64,000 bases of DNA from Stomoxys calcitrans (taxonomy: Eukaryota > Arthropoda > Insecta > Diptera > Muscidae). Numbering within the stretch: position 1 is the stretch's first letter; each line of letters opens with the position of its first letter. Below, one piece after another: positions 1 to 10,306 of the stretch. Position numbers and translations under genes: made by a program. The stretch covers positions 153,201,357-153,265,356 of the forward strand of contig NC_081556.1 of NCBI RefSeq assembly GCF_963082655.1, given 5' to 3'. The notes beneath the pieces were generated by a model. The model was given only the letters and a program-made list of their open reading frames with translations, had not been told where the DNA came from and did no database searches.

Positions 1-1137
1 GGAAGGACAAAAGTTGGATGGTGCTGACTGTATAATACCCTACACCTACCCTATAAGTACAATGTGGGATCTATATCCAATTCTGACCCAATTTTGATGG
101 ACCTCGTAGAGCAAATATGTTTAAACTGTAAAAACTACGGTTGACAAATAACAACATTATGGGAAATTACCTGATCTGATCTGATGAACATATAAATGGG
201 AGCTATATTTAATTCTGAACCTTTTTCGAGCAAAATTCTCAGATAATGTGGTAGTCGTCGGGGACAGCGTTGTGCAAAATTTTGACAAGATTGGTCAAAC
301 CATTCGCTTGCAGTGGCTCATGGGGTGAAAATCTGGTGATATACATATATGACAGCTATATCTAAATCTGGGACGATTTCTATGAAATTCACCAGATATC
401 GAGAGTCATAAGAAAATCCTTCCTGCAAAATTTCGAGAGAATCGGTTAAAAAATTAGCACTTTCTTGCAATATTTCTTAAAATCGGACGAACATATATAT
501 GGGAGCTAGACCAAAATCTGAACCGATTTCAGCAAACTTCTCCGATGCTGTGGCAGTTGTCGAGGAAAGAGTGTTGCAAAATTGTTGGTAAGATGGGTCA
601 ATAAATGCGCTTGCTGTGACTCTAGGAGTGAAAATTGGGCAATATATATATAGGAGAGCTATATCTAAATCTGAACCGATATCCATGAAAATCCAAAGTA
701 ATGTCGAGAGGCATCGGAAAATCCTTCCTGCCAATTTTCGAGAGAATTGGTTAACAAATGACCATTTTATTGCAGTATTACTGGAAATCGGACCAACATT
801 TATATGGGAACCGAATTTCTCCAATTTCAATAGGTTTTGTCTCTAGGCCGAAAAACCCATACCAAATTTGAAGACGATCGGATAAAATTTGCGACCTGTA
901 GTTTGTACACAAATTAACATGGACAGGCGGACAGACAGACGGACAGACAGACGGACAGACAGACGGACAGACAGACGGACAGACAGACAGACAGACGGAC
1001 AGACAGACAGACGGACAGACAGAATGACAGACAGACAGACAGACAGACAGACGGACAGACAGAGAGACAGAAAGACAGACAGACGGACAGACATACGGAC
1101 AGACAGACGGACAGATAGACGGACAAACAGACGGACA
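1..1137 (-). mobile_element. Type A mini-me/DINE-like element, partial
   Basis: Non-coding interspersed element that enters from the left edge. It begins with the A-type 3' end (GGAAGGACAAAAGT, then TATAATACCCTACACCTACC) also seen at 29934 and 39554. Internal blocks recur with 'acatatatatgggagctat' and 'ctgaaccgatttc'. It ends in an expanded GACA/GACG array. The usual distal end (catagctaaatcgaatca...) is missing, replaced by a SINE. Orientation is minus because the GTCY-type core is on the right. Assignment to mini-me/DINE-1 Helitrons rests on layout, not a database match. The short frames inside it are chance frames. Confidence 0.7.
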
Positions 1138-1138
1138 G
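921..1138. repeat. GACA/GACG tetranucleotide microsatellite (~218 bp)
   Basis: Near-continuous GACAGACG tetramers. Both strands read through without stops as Arg-Thr-Asp or Leu-Ser-Val repeats, a by-product of the 4-bp period. It sits exactly where type A elements carry a short (GTCY)n tract (31325-31344 and 40830-40883), so it is an expansion of an element-borne seed. Confidence 0.95.
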
Positions 1139-1313
1139 GTTAGGTAAAAAGGTTAGGTAAAAACGGAATTTATTTTGCAGACTCATTTAGGCTAATTTAA
1201 GCCTATTAGGGTACCGCAGTAGCGACCGAACAAGCCCTTCGATGGAAGTCGAGCCCATGACCCCGCATTGGCAATCTAAGCACTCTACCAACTCAATTAC
1301 TAGGGCGCCTCAT
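1139..1313 (-). mobile_element. tRNA-derived SINE1, degenerate copy
   Basis: Read on the minus strand it has a tRNA-like head with an A-box-like 'gagttggtagagtgctt' and a B-box-like 'gggctcgacttcc'. It then has a body with 'tcgctactgcggtaccc' and a tail containing two copies of TACCTAACC. Length (~175 bp) and order match the better-preserved copy at 4601-4771. It abuts the GACA array of the type A element. Confidence 0.7.
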
Positions 1314-1895
1314 GCTTGGCTTAAATATTGAAAGTCATAACATAGGGGTTCAAGAAGTCAAAACCAGGAATCGATTTAAAAGGGAGCCATATTCAACCCT
1401 ACACCGATATGGTCTTTGCGATATCCCCAACGACCTGCATCAATCCCAAGGAAGGCCGTTTATTTTACCAAATTGACTCGATGGAGTCATTCATTGGCAA
1501 GGGCTACCGCCTTAGTATGCAATACCCTTCTACAACAACAACCTACATCAATAAAAGGTATCTGTGAAAAACTTCGAGTGGCTAGCCTTATGTTTTGGAC
1601 CGCTAACGTGATTTTGACAGACGGACGGTCGGACGTGGCCAGATCGACTCAGAAGTCAAGACGACCAAGAATAAATATAAAACAAACAGAATGACTAGAT
1701 GTGTCAGAATGGCCCGAAGCTCGACACGGGTTTCGACGGCCCTAATGCAACTCACTGGAACAAATTTCAGCCAAATCGGTTAAAAAAGTTAACCTTCAAT
1801 TGGAAGAAAAGTATGACAGCTACATCCAAATATGGTTTTATATAGATTTTATTTGGTTCGGATAACCGGGGGGCCTAGTGCTACATAACTAAGAG
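1314..1895 (-). mobile_element. Degenerate type C fragment followed by type D fragment
   Basis: Positions 1330-1690 are a decayed minus-strand type C element. They include 'ttcaagaagtcaaaaccagg', the 'aaacttcgagtggctagcc' block, a short GACGGACGG tract and the core 'gccagatcgactcagaagtcaagacgaccaagaata'-like segment. Positions 1725-1890 resemble type D ('gcctagtgctacataact', 'tttcagccaaatcgg'). No complete ends remain, and short frames across it are not coding. Confidence 0.55.
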
Positions 1896-2175
1896 ATAAC
1901 CGTGGCGCAAAGGTTGGCATATCCGTATATGACAACGAACACCTAGGTTCAAATCCCGGCGTGAAAATCCGAAAAAATTTACACCAGTGGTTATCCCGCC
2001 CAATGTTGGCAATATTTATGAGATATTATGCCATGTTAAATTCCGGGAATTGGCCATAAAAGGAGGTCCCTTATCATAGAGCCCAAACTTGAATGGTACA
2101 GCTTTCACTGATACTAAGTGAGAAGTTTGACCCAGTTCCTTAATAGAGTGTTCATGGGCTAATTTGCATTTGCAT
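1896..2175 (+). mobile_element. tRNA-derived SINE2 copy
   Basis: A tRNA-like head has an A-box-like 'ccgtggcgcaaaggttggc' and a B-box-like 'ggttcaaatcccggcg'. The SINE2 body follows: 'cagtggttatcccgcccaatgttggc', 'tatgccatgtt', 'ggtcccttatcatagagcc', 'actgatactaagtgagaagtttg' and 'gttcatgggc'. Other copies lie at 11575, 25718, 42600, 48316 (minus), 53398 and 61415. Confidence 0.75.
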
Positions 2176-2309
2176 TGCTTTGGAAGCGTGGGCACGCAAA
2201 CATTTCAGTCGTAGACCATGGACGTACCAACAGGACTCGAAAACGTCACGACACGTCGGCATGTCTAAACCAAGAATACCTAAAAATTTTGTTACGCGAT
2301 TTATTTCGT

Positions 2310-3898
2310 CCACACAGTAGCTGTCCAATTAGCCAGATGACAACCCATCGGACTTTTAGGTCTTGGGCCCATAAAAGCCACATTTATTGTTCGATTTTGC
2401 CAAAATTTGAAACATTGAGTTGTGTTGCGCCGCTCGACATTCTTGTTTAATTTGGCCTTGATTGTCTCAGATTTGGACATAGCTGCCATATAGACCGATC
2501 TCTCGATTTAAGGTCTTGGGCCCGTAAAAGGCGTATTAATTATCCGATTTCGCCGAAAATTGGGGCAGTGAGTTGTATTACGACCTTCAATATTCTTCTT
2601 CAATTTCGACAAAATCGATTCAGATTTGGATATAGCTGCCATTTAGACCGATCTTCCGATTAAAGGTTTTGGGCCAATAAAAGGCGCATTTATTGTCCGA
2701 TTTCGCCGAAATTTGGGACAGTGGGTTAGGTTAAGCCCCTCGACATATTTCTAAAATATGCTACAGATCGGTTAAGATTTGGATATAGCTGCCATATAGA
2801 CCGACCTCTCGATTTAAAGTTTTGGGTCCATAAAAGGCGCATTTATTATCCGATTTTGCCGAAATTTAAGACAGTGAGTTAAGTTAAGCCCCTCGACATA
2901 TTTCTAAAATATGCAACAGATCGGTTCAGATTTGGATATAGCTGCCATATAGACCAATCTCTCGATTTAAGGTTTTGGGCCCATAAAAGTCGCATTTATT
3001 GTCCGATTTCGCCGCAATTTGGGACAGTGGGTTAGGTTAAGCCCCTCGACATACTTCTTCAATATGGCACAGATCGGTTCAGATTTGGATATAGCTGCCA
3101 TATAGACCGATCTTTCGATTTAAGGTCTAAGGCCCATAAAAGGCGCATTTATTGTCCGTTGTAGCCAAAATTTGGGACAGTGAGTTGTGTTAGGCTCTTC
3201 GACCTTCTTCTTCAATTTGGCTCAGATCGGTCCAGATTTAGGATATAGCTGCCATATTGACCGATCACTCGGTTTAGGTTTTGGGGCCACAAATGGCGCA
3301 TTTATTGTCGGATGTCGCCGAAATTTGAGACAGTGAGTTGTGTTAGGCTCTTCGACATTCTTCTTCAATTTGGCTCAGATCGGTTCAAATTTGAAAATAT
3401 CTGCCATATAGACCGATCCCTCCGGTCTATATGGTCCGATTGTCCAATTTAACCGAGTTTTAAGATAGTGCGTTGTGTTAGGCTTTTCGTTATTTTTCTG
3501 CAACTTGATCCAAATCGGTCCAGATTTCAATATAGCTGCCATATAGACCTATATCTCGATTTAAAGTCTTGGCCTCATAATAGGCGCATTTATAATCCGA
3601 TTTCACTGTAATTTGACACTGACTTATGTAAGGCTTTTCGATATCCGTTTCGTATATGGTTCAGATCGGTTTATTTTTCGATATGGCTACTTAAAAGACC
3701 AATATTTTGTTATACACAATTGAGCAATGACTTGTACTTATAAGTATTTGGTCCAAATCGGAACATTTTTCGATATAGCTGCTATGGGGCTTAAGGTATT
3801 CATTTTTCACCGGATTTTGAAGAAAGGTTGTTTTCATATATACCCCAGGTGGTGGGTACCCAAAGTTCGGCCCGGCCGACCTTATCGCCTTTTCATTT
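2310..3898 (+). mobile_element. Type B mini-me/DINE-like element, 5'-truncated, tandem-repeat rich
   Basis: About ten head-to-tail monomers of roughly 150 bp, each with 'tcagatttggatatagctgcc', 'atagaccgatc', a 'cgatttaaggt' block and 'tttattgtccgatttcgccg'. The right end has the B-type terminus: 'aggtggtgggtacc', the palindromic 'ttcggcccggccga' and a 'ccttttcatttg' end. The core with the GTCY tract is absent, so the left end is truncated. It directly abuts the next element at 3905 in the same orientation. Frames here are by-products of the monomer period. Confidence 0.8.
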
Positions 3899-3904
3899 GT
3901 TTTT

Positions 3905-4938
3905 GTATACCCTCCACCATAGGATGGGGGTATACTAATTTAGTCATTCTGTTTGTAACTCCTCGAAATATTCGTCTAAGACCCCTTAACATGTAAATAT
4001 TCTTGATTGTCATGATATTTTAAGTTGATCTAGCCATGTCCGTCCGTCCGTCTGTCTATCTTTCGAAGGCGTAAAGCTAGCAGCTTGAAATTTTGCACGG
4101 ATATAGTCTAGTCTAGTCTAAGTCTAGATCGGTTGTGATTGTAAATGGGCCATATCGGTCCATGTTTTGATATAGCTGCCATATAAACCGATCTTGGATC
4201 TTGACTTCTTGAGCTTCTAGAAGGTGCAATTCTCATCCGATTTGACTGAAATTTGACATGAAGTGTTTTGTCATGACTTCCAATAACTGGTCTAAGTTTG
4301 GCTCAAATCGTTGCATAACCTGATATAGCTGCTATATAAATCGATCTGGGATCTTGACTTCTTAAGCCTCCAGAGGGCGCAATTCTTATCCGATTTGGCT
4401 GAAAGGGCTTCTCCTATGACCTTTAATATACGTGTCAAATATGGTTCGAATCGGTTTATAGCCTTATACAGCTCCCATGTAAACGGGTCTCTCTATTTTA
4501 CTTCTTGAGCCCCTAAAGGGCACAATTCTTACTCGAATTGGGTGAAATTTTACACAATGACTTTTATTATGGTTTCCAACATTCAATTCAATTATGGTCC
4601 AACTCGGGCGCCCCCGGTAGCCGAGTTGGTAGCGTGCTTGGATTACCACTGCAGGCGTCGTGGGTTCGATTCCTGCCATAAGCCTAGGTCTGTCGCTACT
4701 GTGGCATCACAATGGACCTCAAATTGTCTAAGTGAATCTGTAAAGCACTGCCACTCTTACCTAACCTAACCTATGGTCCGAATTAGATCACAACTTGATA
4801 TAGCTCTAATATTAAATCATTTATTTTCCTTTATCCTTTGTTTGCCTTAATAGAGATATCGTGAAAAGAACTTGACAAATGCGATCTATGGTGGAGGGTA
4901 TATAAGATTCGGCCCGGCCGAACTTAGCACGCTTTTAC
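3905..4938 (+). mobile_element. Complete type C mini-me/DINE-like element
   Basis: The left end has the palindromic 'tataccctccaccatagga'/'gggggtatac' motif, then 'tttgtaactcctcgaaata'. The core follows: 'tcttgattgtcatgat...gatctagccatg' and GTCCGTCCGTCTGTCT. Three to four C-type internal repeats come next ('gatcttgacttcttgagc', 'tgatatagctgccatataaa'). The right end has the GGCCCGGCC palindrome and 'cttagcacgcttttacttg'. The TA tract, core and GTCY order is that described for mini-me elements. A SINE1 copy is nested at 4601-4771, leaving ~860 bp of element proper. Confidence 0.8.
4601..4771 (+). mobile_element. tRNA-derived SINE1, intact copy with target duplication
   Basis: A 171-bp insertion in the type C element, flanked by an 8-bp direct repeat (tatggtcc at 4593-4600 and 4772-4779). 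The head has an A-box-like 'tagccgagttggtagcgtgc' (about 4618-4637) and a near-consensus B box GGTTCGATTCC (4663-4673). These are internal RNA polymerase III promoter elements. The body has 'tcgctactgtggcatcac', and the 3' tail is ACCTAACCTAACC. Length and parts fit a tRNA-derived SINE copied by a LINE. Confidence 0.85.
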
Positions 4939-5899
4939 TTGTTTTTGTTGTTGTTTTAGGTTTTTTATTTTTCTTAGCCATTTTATTGTGCTCACGTATA
5001 CTTAACCATTGAAAAAAACAAACACTCTCATTGCATCAGTTAAGCATGCAGTTGAATGCGATTTTTATCTTGCAAAGGATAATGGGAACATCATTTAAAT
5101 TAATTGTCCCATTTGTGAAGGTTCCTTAAATTACATTACGAGTAAATGTGGCGAGCGTTATTGACATCTGCAGTAATAAAAAATTATACTTCAAGAAAGC
5201 AAGTTCAAAGAAAGAGATTTTAAAATAGATTTGGCTGATTTTCCTGCTAGAGAAAAACAATTTGTTGTGGTTTAGAAGATTTTCAATGACGTATTAGTTT
5301 AAGGCATTATAATGCAAATGAATGAATTTATAAGTGCCTGATGAAAACACTACATGACATCCGATTAAAACTCCTTTATATATGTTGAGCCTTTTCCATT
5401 ACACTGAATTGAAATCATGAACAACATAATGCAAAACAAAAAAAAAAAGTGAAATCGTTTGTGCTAACCAATAATTTAATGATTGTCATTGTGGTTTAAC
5501 AGTTGATAAAAATTGCCATCGACATAATATGGCCATGGCAAAACCACATTTATTACTAATGCCCTAGCACATGGCAAATTATGACAAGCAAATGTTTGTT
5601 TGTATGAGCGTATGTGTTTGAGAGCATATTTACCACAAAACTAATAAGAGACAAAAACGATAAGAATTAAAAATATATGCATTGCCATAAACATTTGTGT
5701 TGATGTTGGTTTTAATTTTTTGTTTGTTGTTGCCTTTATATGAAAAGTCCTTTTAAATAAATGAAAATTTTTCAAATTCATGTAAACTGAAAAACTTCAA
5801 CAGCAGCGACAATGGCAGCAACATTCTCCTGTGGCATAATGTGTGAAGAAAAACACCTTCACTTGTGTTTATACTAAAAACTTATATAAATACAGATGT

Positions 5900-5916
5900 A
5901 CACACACACACACACA
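5900..5916. repeat. (CA)n microsatellite
   Basis: Uninterrupted CA dinucleotides. A partner (TG)n tract lies at 6021-6037, so the two could form a loose inverted pair about 120 bp apart. Confidence 0.9.
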
Positions 5917-6020
5917 TATTTATATGTACAAGACGAGTGAGTATGTTATGTGTATGTATGTGTCTTTGAATGAATGCCATAGTTATTTGGGTCTGTTGTG
6001 TGTCTAAGCGTGTGCTTTGG

Positions 6021-6037
6021 TGTGTGTGTGTGTGTGT
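6021..6037. repeat. (TG)n microsatellite
   Basis: Uninterrupted TG dinucleotides, complementary to the CA tract at 5900-5916. Confidence 0.9.
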
Positions 6038-6493
6038 AAACCCACATTTCATCTTTATTACATTCAATGCCAAGAACTTTACGGTTTACTCACTCATACA
6101 CCCACAGACGCATTTCATTCTTTTTGAAGGTTTTTATTAACAAAAGTTTATTTCAAGAATGTTTAACTACCATCATTACCACTACAAATGAGGCTTTCTT
6201 TCACACCGTCTAAGGACCTTGCACAGTGATGTGCATTTTAAACGTGTAGACATAAAAAAGAAGGAAATCAATGGAAGGTAAATACAATGAGAAAAAAAAA
6301 ACTACAGACATATTGGTACTTGGGAAGGGAAATAATAATAGACAAAGGATTCTATGAAAGGCTCATGGTTCTTCTGATGGTATGTTACAAAATGTTGCAA
6401 CCAGAACATGTAACACATTTTGCAATCCAAATGTGCTTAAATTCCATAGCTTATGAAATATTTGTAAGTCTGTTGCGAGAGATATAGAAACTA

Positions 6494-6610
6494 TTGGGTT
6501 GCTTAATTGCGGATTTTTCATATAGTCGATTCTAAGTTCATTCTAAGTTTTATTAAAAATGCATTTACTTTCTCTTAAAAAAAATCGCAATTACTTTTTG
6601 GGCTACCCAA
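6494..6610. mobile_element. Mariner-type MITE, internally deleted (117 bp)
   Basis: Terminal inverted repeats TTGGGTTGC...AATTGCGGATTTTT and AATCGCAATTACTTTTTGGG...ACCCAA are flanked by TA on both sides (6492-6493 and 6611-6612). The inside keeps 'ttctaagttttattaaaaatgcatttactttc', one side of the standard ~237-bp MITE seen at 30740 and elsewhere. The other half (the 'caagctgtgaaaaaatttgtc' side) is deleted. TA duplication and ends point to the Tc1/mariner superfamily. Confidence 0.85.
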
Positions 6611-6711
6611 TACATAATAGAAAAAATAGTAAGCAAGTAAACCATAGCTATGAAGGGAAAGATTCTATCAAACGACATGGTCTAACCCTTGGCTTGTTTC
6701 TTATTTTTAAG

Positions 6712-7473
6712 CAAGTAAAAATTTATTAAGTTCGGCCGGCCCATGTCTTGGAAAACTACCACCAAGGACTCTTATGAAAATATCCGCATATGAACTTGGC
6801 TCAATGGCACATGTGTACATGATGTACCAAATATAAGAAATTATTCGCGATTTTGGTTTATAAGGTAGCTACATCAGGTTATTGACCAATTGAGATCAAA
6901 CTGTTGTTGGAAGTGATACCAAAACACTACGTGCAAAATTTCTGTCAAATGGGGTGAGTATTGCGCCCTCCAGAGGCTCAAGAAGTCAAGACCAAAGATC
7001 GGTTTATATGGCAGATTTATCAAAACATGGACCGATTTGGCCCATTTGCAATCCCAAACCGACCTACACTAATAAAAAGTATTCGTGCAAAATTTCAAGT
7101 GGCTAGCTTTACTCCTTCGAAAGTTAGCGTGCTTTCGACAGACAGACGGACGGACGGACGGACCCAAGATTGGCTTATATGGCAGATTTATCAAAACATG
7201 GACCGATTTGGCCCATTGGCAATCCCAACCGACCTACACTAATAAAAAGTATTCGTGCAAAATTTCAAGCGCCTAACTTTACTCCTTCGAAAGTTAGCGT
7301 GCTTTCGACAGACAGACGGACGGACGGACAGACGGACATAGCTAGATCGACTTAAAATGACATGACGATCAAGAATATATATTCTTTATAGGGTCTCAGA
7401 CGCATATTTCGTGGTGTTGCAAACAGAATGACCAAATTAGTATACCCCCATCCTATGGTGGAGGGTATAAAAA
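6712..7473 (-). mobile_element. Type C mini-me/DINE-like element, minus orientation
   Basis: Left is the C-type 3' end (caagtaaaaa...aagttcggccggccc). Right is the C-type 5' end (gcaaacagaatgacc, then tatacccccatcctatggtggagggtata). The core and GTCY tract sit at about 7300-7375. A ~171-bp block is duplicated in tandem: 'atttatcaaaacatggaccg' occurs at 7014 and 7185. Each copy ends in a GACGGACGG tract, so this element has two GTCY tracts instead of one. The frames here come from the repeat itself. Confidence 0.8.
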
Positions 7474-8790
7474 TAATGATGTGAAGTCGGCAAATCGTGA
7501 TATGGTCCGCTCTTTCCAAGGTTATGGAGAGCATGGTCAACCACCATGTATTTAGAGTCCAATGACCGACATGGGTTCCACAGGAATCTCTCCACGGGCG
7601 TTTCTGTCTCAATAATGGAGTCAATCTATACACCAGTTTGGTGAGAGTAAGGTCTTGGCGCTGGATATATCCAAAGCATTTGATAAGGTCTGGCACAGTG
7701 CACTCCTATCAAAGCTTGTGGCATTTGGTGTCCGTAATAACTTCGCCCGATTTATATCGAGCGAAAGAATCGTACAATTCGAGTAATTGTAGATGGCTTC
7801 TCTTCTGATGAATACAAATTAACCGCAGGTGTACCACAAGAGTCCATCCTTTCTCCCTCTAATTTTCTTATTTTCATTGAGAATCTACTGAGTAAGACTT
7901 CGAATCCAAACTCACTTGCGGATGACAGTAATCTCTGACATTCATATTCATTCGACCATAGGCCGAGTCTCCATGAAATTGGAGACAGGAGGTGGATTAT
8001 GCACGATACACTCCGTTAGGACTTGCTGACCATTTTTGAGTGGGGTCGAATGAACAGAGCTGATTTTTATTCACGCAAGATGCAGTGCTGTTTGTTGTCT
8101 CACAAACGATTCGCTGACTGTTTACAATCGCCAATAACTATTGACGGTATGGATTTTGGGCAATCAAACACTCTAGATGGCCTAGGTGTGAGAATACAAT
8201 GTGATGCCCGTTGGGCCTACATGTATTCGAAGTATCGAAAGAAGCATCAAAGTGGGCTTGGGCTTTCATACGCAGTGCAAGAAATTCTTCACTCCATCCG
8301 ATCTTTATGATATCTATACTACCTACAACAGGTTGAAGATGGAATACAACTCGCATGTATGGGCTACGAAGACATCCTTGGAGCTATTCGATCCAGAGGG
8401 ATCCAGAGAGATACTGTTGATAACAATAGAGTATCCAACTCTATTGTTCCTTTCATGGTGTGTGTTCCACTGATATCCGCCTTCTTATTCCTGACGAAAG
8501 AATGTTAGTCAAAAATACGAGACTCTCCGGAATTCACACCCGTTTGTGATCGATTGGCCATCTGACCGAAAAATGCACTGCAGATATAATTCCTTTTCGA
8601 CCGAACTGATCGTACGATATGTTGAAACGAGTTCCGGCAAATATCTTTCCCACCGACTATGACTTCCAGAAATTCAAGACACATGTCAATAATTACTACA
8701 CTGTCTTTCCTCCCTCCCATTCCTAACTTTCCTTCCGCTAACACAATGTATTTGCATATATAGGGAACATCCCCTGCATGTTGGTTAAAT
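7474..8790 (+). pseudogene. Jockey-like non-LTR retrotransposon reverse transcriptase, decayed 3' part
   Basis: Dead reverse-transcriptase remnant of a non-LTR element. No frame is open for long, but conserved motifs appear in order. There is an 'SALSKVMESMVNHH' segment near 7510. RT motif A reads ALDISKAFDKVWHSALL from about 7658, with both aspartates present. Motif B reads AGVPQESILSP near 7826, where the usual PQGS glycine is now Glu. The catalytic motif C reads SLADDSNL near 7914, with both Asp kept but Phe changed to Leu. After it come 'CCLLSHKRFAD' (8098-8130), 'RCKKFFTPSDLYDIYTTY'-like and 'KMEYNSHVWA' blocks, typical of the C-terminal part of jockey-clade RTs. Frames shift several times and stops are frequent. 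ORF1, the endonuclease and the start are missing, consistent with 5' truncation. The clade call (jockey) is from motif wording. Confidence 0.75.
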
Positions 8791-8795
8791 TAAAA

Positions 8796-8873
8796 CAAGT
8801 AAGAGCGTGCTAAGTTCGGCCGGGTCGCATCTTAATATATACCCTCCACCCATCCTATGGTGGACGGTATAAA
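8796..8873 (-). mobile_element. Minimal two-ended type C remnant (~78 bp)
   Basis: A C-type 3' end (caagtaagagcgtgctaag, ttcggccggg) is followed within ~40 bp by a C-type 5' end (catcctatggtgga, cggtataaaaaa), with nothing of the core between. It therefore looks like an internally deleted element that kept only its two palindromic termini. It lies next to the type D element at 8874. Confidence 0.55.
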
Positions 8874-10306
8874 AAATAAAAAGATATCTACTATATTCAT
8901 ATTTATATCCAAACATGGGCCGATTTGAATCATATTTGGTTTCGATGTAAATAAATCTTTTAATTTACCAGGTTCAAATTTCAGCGAAATCAAGTACAAA
9001 GCGCGATTTATGGGTTTAAGATCCTAAATTGGTAAATCCGTTTATATGGCTGTTATATCTGAATAAGACACAATCTGGACAATATTTGGTTCGTTTATAG
9101 GGAAGCCCAATACGCTTCACTGTTTCAAATTTCAGCGAAATCAGGTAATAAATGACCCTGGTACGGTTTTAAGACTCCATATCAGTAAATCGGTCTAAAT
9201 GGCATGTATATCTGAATATAATCCAATTAAGACCATAATTGTCATGGATTCCAAGGGGGTCTAATAGAACCCACAGTCTCAGCAAAATCGGTTAAGAAAT
9301 GCTTATCGTACGACAGATAGGTTTATAAGACAGGTACATCTAGATATAGATGAATGTAGACTAACTCGGTTGGTATATTGCGAGCCTTAGAGTAGGTTAG
9401 GTTAAGTTAGGATGAAAATGGGAGTGTATGCCGCCCTATGCCACTATGGACATACAACTGTGCCAGTGATCCGCTTGTTGTGCCTTACAGTAACTAATGG
9501 TTCCAAATTTCAACAAAATTGGGTTATAAATGCGCCTGTAGTGGCCTTAAAACCTTTACCGAAAGATCGGTCTGTATGACAGATATCCCTAAATATAGCC
9601 TGACCTCGACTCTATGTATATAATCCAATCAAGACCCTATTTGTTACGGATGTCAAAGGGTTTAAATTAACTCACTATTCCAAATTTCAGCGATATTGGT
9701 TCATAAATGGGGCTCTTAAGAGCTTAAGACCCTAAGTCGCCATATCGGCCTATATGGTAGCTTTATCCTAAAATAGTGCAATCTGAACCAAATTCGCTTT
9801 GGATTTTGGGAGACCTTTTATATCTTGTTCCAAATTTCAGCGAAATCAGGTAATAAATACGCCTGTTATGACTTTTAAACCTTATACCAGGAGATCGGCC
9901 TATATGGCAGCTATACCTAAGTATAGTCCGATCGGGACCATATTTGGCTAGGCTGTCGTTAGAACTCAACGTTTAAAATTTCATTGTATCAAAAATGGGT
10001 CTTTAGTGGGCTAAAACCCCTAAATGACCATATCGGTATATATAGCAGCTATTTCTGAATATGGACCGATTTTGCTCTCTATGGAAGAAAGACAGGCCTG
10101 TGTAAAATTTCAGCACTATAACTCAACTTTTGAAGCCACTGGCACCCATTGCAAATAACAGACAGATGGAAGAAACGACGGATGGACAAAAAGATGAACG
10201 GAAATCGTTAGATGGTCTCAGAATTTCACGACGACCAAGAATACATATATATTTTTACAGAGTCGGAAACGGATATTTCGATCCTTTCTTATGGTGGTGG
10301 ATATAA
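8874..10306 (-). mobile_element. Type D mini-me/DINE-like element
   Basis: Diverged internal repeats read 'ccaaatttcagcgaaatcagg', 'aataaatgcgcc' and 'taagaccctaaatcg'. The right end has the core in reverse: a short GACAGATGG/GACGGATGG tract (about 10160-10190), 'gacgaccaagaatacatatata', 'gtcggaaacggatatttcga' and a palindromic 'ttatggtggtggatataac' end. The left (3') end is not recognisable unless the termini at 8796 belong to it. A LINE stub is inserted at 9395-9482. Confidence 0.65.
9395..9482 (-). mobile_element. 88-bp 5'-truncated 3' stub of the RNase-H LINE, with target duplication
   Basis: On the minus strand this reads 'cactggcacagttgtatgtc', 'catagtggcatagggcggc' and 'ttcatcctaacttaacctaacc'. 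It matches the 3' end of the LINE that terminates at 43425 ('cccatagtggcatggggcgg', 'ttcatgctaccctaacct'). It is flanked by a 10-bp direct repeat with one mismatch (ccttagagta at 9385-9394, ccttacagta at 9483-9492). The type D sequence continues on both sides. Extreme 5' truncation plus target duplication is the signature of target-primed reverse transcription. Confidence 0.75.

Larger units (their letters stand above)
4939..6493. other. Gene-free AT-rich single-copy stretch
   Basis: About 1.5 kb of A/T-rich DNA without a recognised gene. The only structured parts are a GTT run near 4945 and two dinucleotide microsatellites (5900-5916 and 6021-6037). Open frames are short and show no recognisable domain. 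It resembles fly intronic or intergenic DNA, and I see no splice-bounded exon. Confidence 0.6.

Noticed and set aside
889..1138. CRISPR-like array
   Set aside because: Regular 4-bp repetition without spacers, in a eukaryotic repeat landscape.
843..1186. Leu-Ser-Val and Arg-Thr-Asp repeat frames on both strands
   Set aside because: Translation of the GACA/GACG microsatellite; no coding context.
4618..4673. Functional tRNA gene
   Set aside because: A and B boxes are present, but the arms do not form a full cloverleaf as far as I can pair them. The sequence sits in a 171-bp unit with a CCTAACC tail and target duplication, so it is a SINE.
4757..4773. Interstitial telomere-like CCTAA repeat
   Set aside because: It is the short tail of SINE1. 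Flies of this group are not expected to have CCTAA telomeres, and only about three units are present.
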